Shown here one piece after another: positions 39,507 to 39,634 of a stretch of 39,634 nucleotides of DNA. The stretch's first letter is position 1. Each line of letters opens with the position of its first letter. Under the pieces are notes generated by a model, which saw only the letters and a list, made by a program, of their open reading frames with translations, had not been told where the DNA came from and ran no database searches. The position numbers and the translations under genes were made by a program. The stretch covers positions 59,959 through 99,592 of the forward strand of contig NZ_JAAHHW010000015.1 of assembly GCF_010692325.1 (NCBI RefSeq), given 5' to 3'. The DNA comes from Moorena sp. SIO3I8. GTDB taxonomy: Bacteria; Cyanobacteriota; Cyanobacteriia; Cyanobacteriales; Coleofasciculaceae.

Positions 39507-39634
39507 GAATTTTGGACGAATAGTCGTGATTTTGGCCAAATTTATCTAACCCTCCTCGAAGGCCGAATCACGAATTGTTAGTCATTGGAGTTGCTTCCTC
39601 CCAACTAATTTGTCAGATTTTAATGACTAAATTG

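Noticed and set aside
39285-39539. 84-codon minus-strand frame with LLPAPCS repeats
   Set aside because: It is a direct translation of a 7-nt simple repeat; no start context or conserved sequence.

Overview
The window is chromosomal DNA from a cyanobacterium. It encodes photosystem II D2 (psbD), the cyanobacteria/plastid-specific NDH subunit NdhM, two SLH/OprB porins and a squalene-hopene cyclase, and it carries many HIP1 octamers (GCGATCGC). The dense mix of short dispersed palindromes, MITE-like elements, IS scraps and simple repeats between genes suggests a large filamentous genome of the Moorena (Moorea)/Coleofasciculus kind. The genus is inferred from repeat style only.

Layout. 1-4.2 kb: tail of an Rpn/DUF4351-type protein, then a divergent hopanoid pair (shc and an HpnB-like glycosyltransferase). 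4.2-7 kb: an exported orphan protein facing an AT-rich membrane protein whose N-terminus looks like Effector-Associated Domain 1 (EAD1), a hallmark of cyanobacterial conflict/signalling systems. 7.4-9.2 kb: a porin. 9.2-10.4 kb: IS5-type transposase debris, dispersed repeats and a MITE. 10.4-12.5 kb: a two-gene unit of an ornithine-cyclodeaminase-family enzyme and an ectoine-hydroxylase-like PhyH dioxygenase. 12.5-13.6 kb: nested mobile debris: a broken gene tail, a tnpB 3' end and the last ~80 nt (domains V and VI) of a group II intron, which abuts a PP2C phosphatase. 13.6-19 kb: PP2C, a DUF6737-like protein, ndhM, a repeat-filled MITE and a membrane protein. 19.5-24 kb: a GAF histidine kinase, an IS605-type remnant at its stop codon and an AarF/UbiB-type kinase. 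24-26 kb: tRNA-Glu, a YacP/NYN nuclease, an ECF-type ATPase and a small conserved protein. 26.2-28.1 kb: a stand-alone psbD copy, then a structured leader with a 23-codon ORF and an intrinsic terminator in front of a pterin dehydratase. 28.5-33.5 kb: second porin, cysK, a J-domain protein and a double-domain QueD-like protein. 33.9-39.2 kb: a TPR protein, two poorly characterised proteins and a Ycf46-like AAA ATPase.

Three observations stand out. (1) A ~30-35 nt palindromic element ending in HIP1-like sequence sits in frame inside four unrelated coding regions (six copies), is read in different frames, and was not seen outside genes here. (2) The EAD1-like membrane protein is a candidate component of an undescribed conflict system. 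(3) The region before the pterin dehydratase combines a small ORF with a 12-nt anti-Shine-Dalgarno match, three hairpins including a cUACGg tetraloop, and a strong terminator, so it is a candidate attenuator, riboswitch or sRNA.
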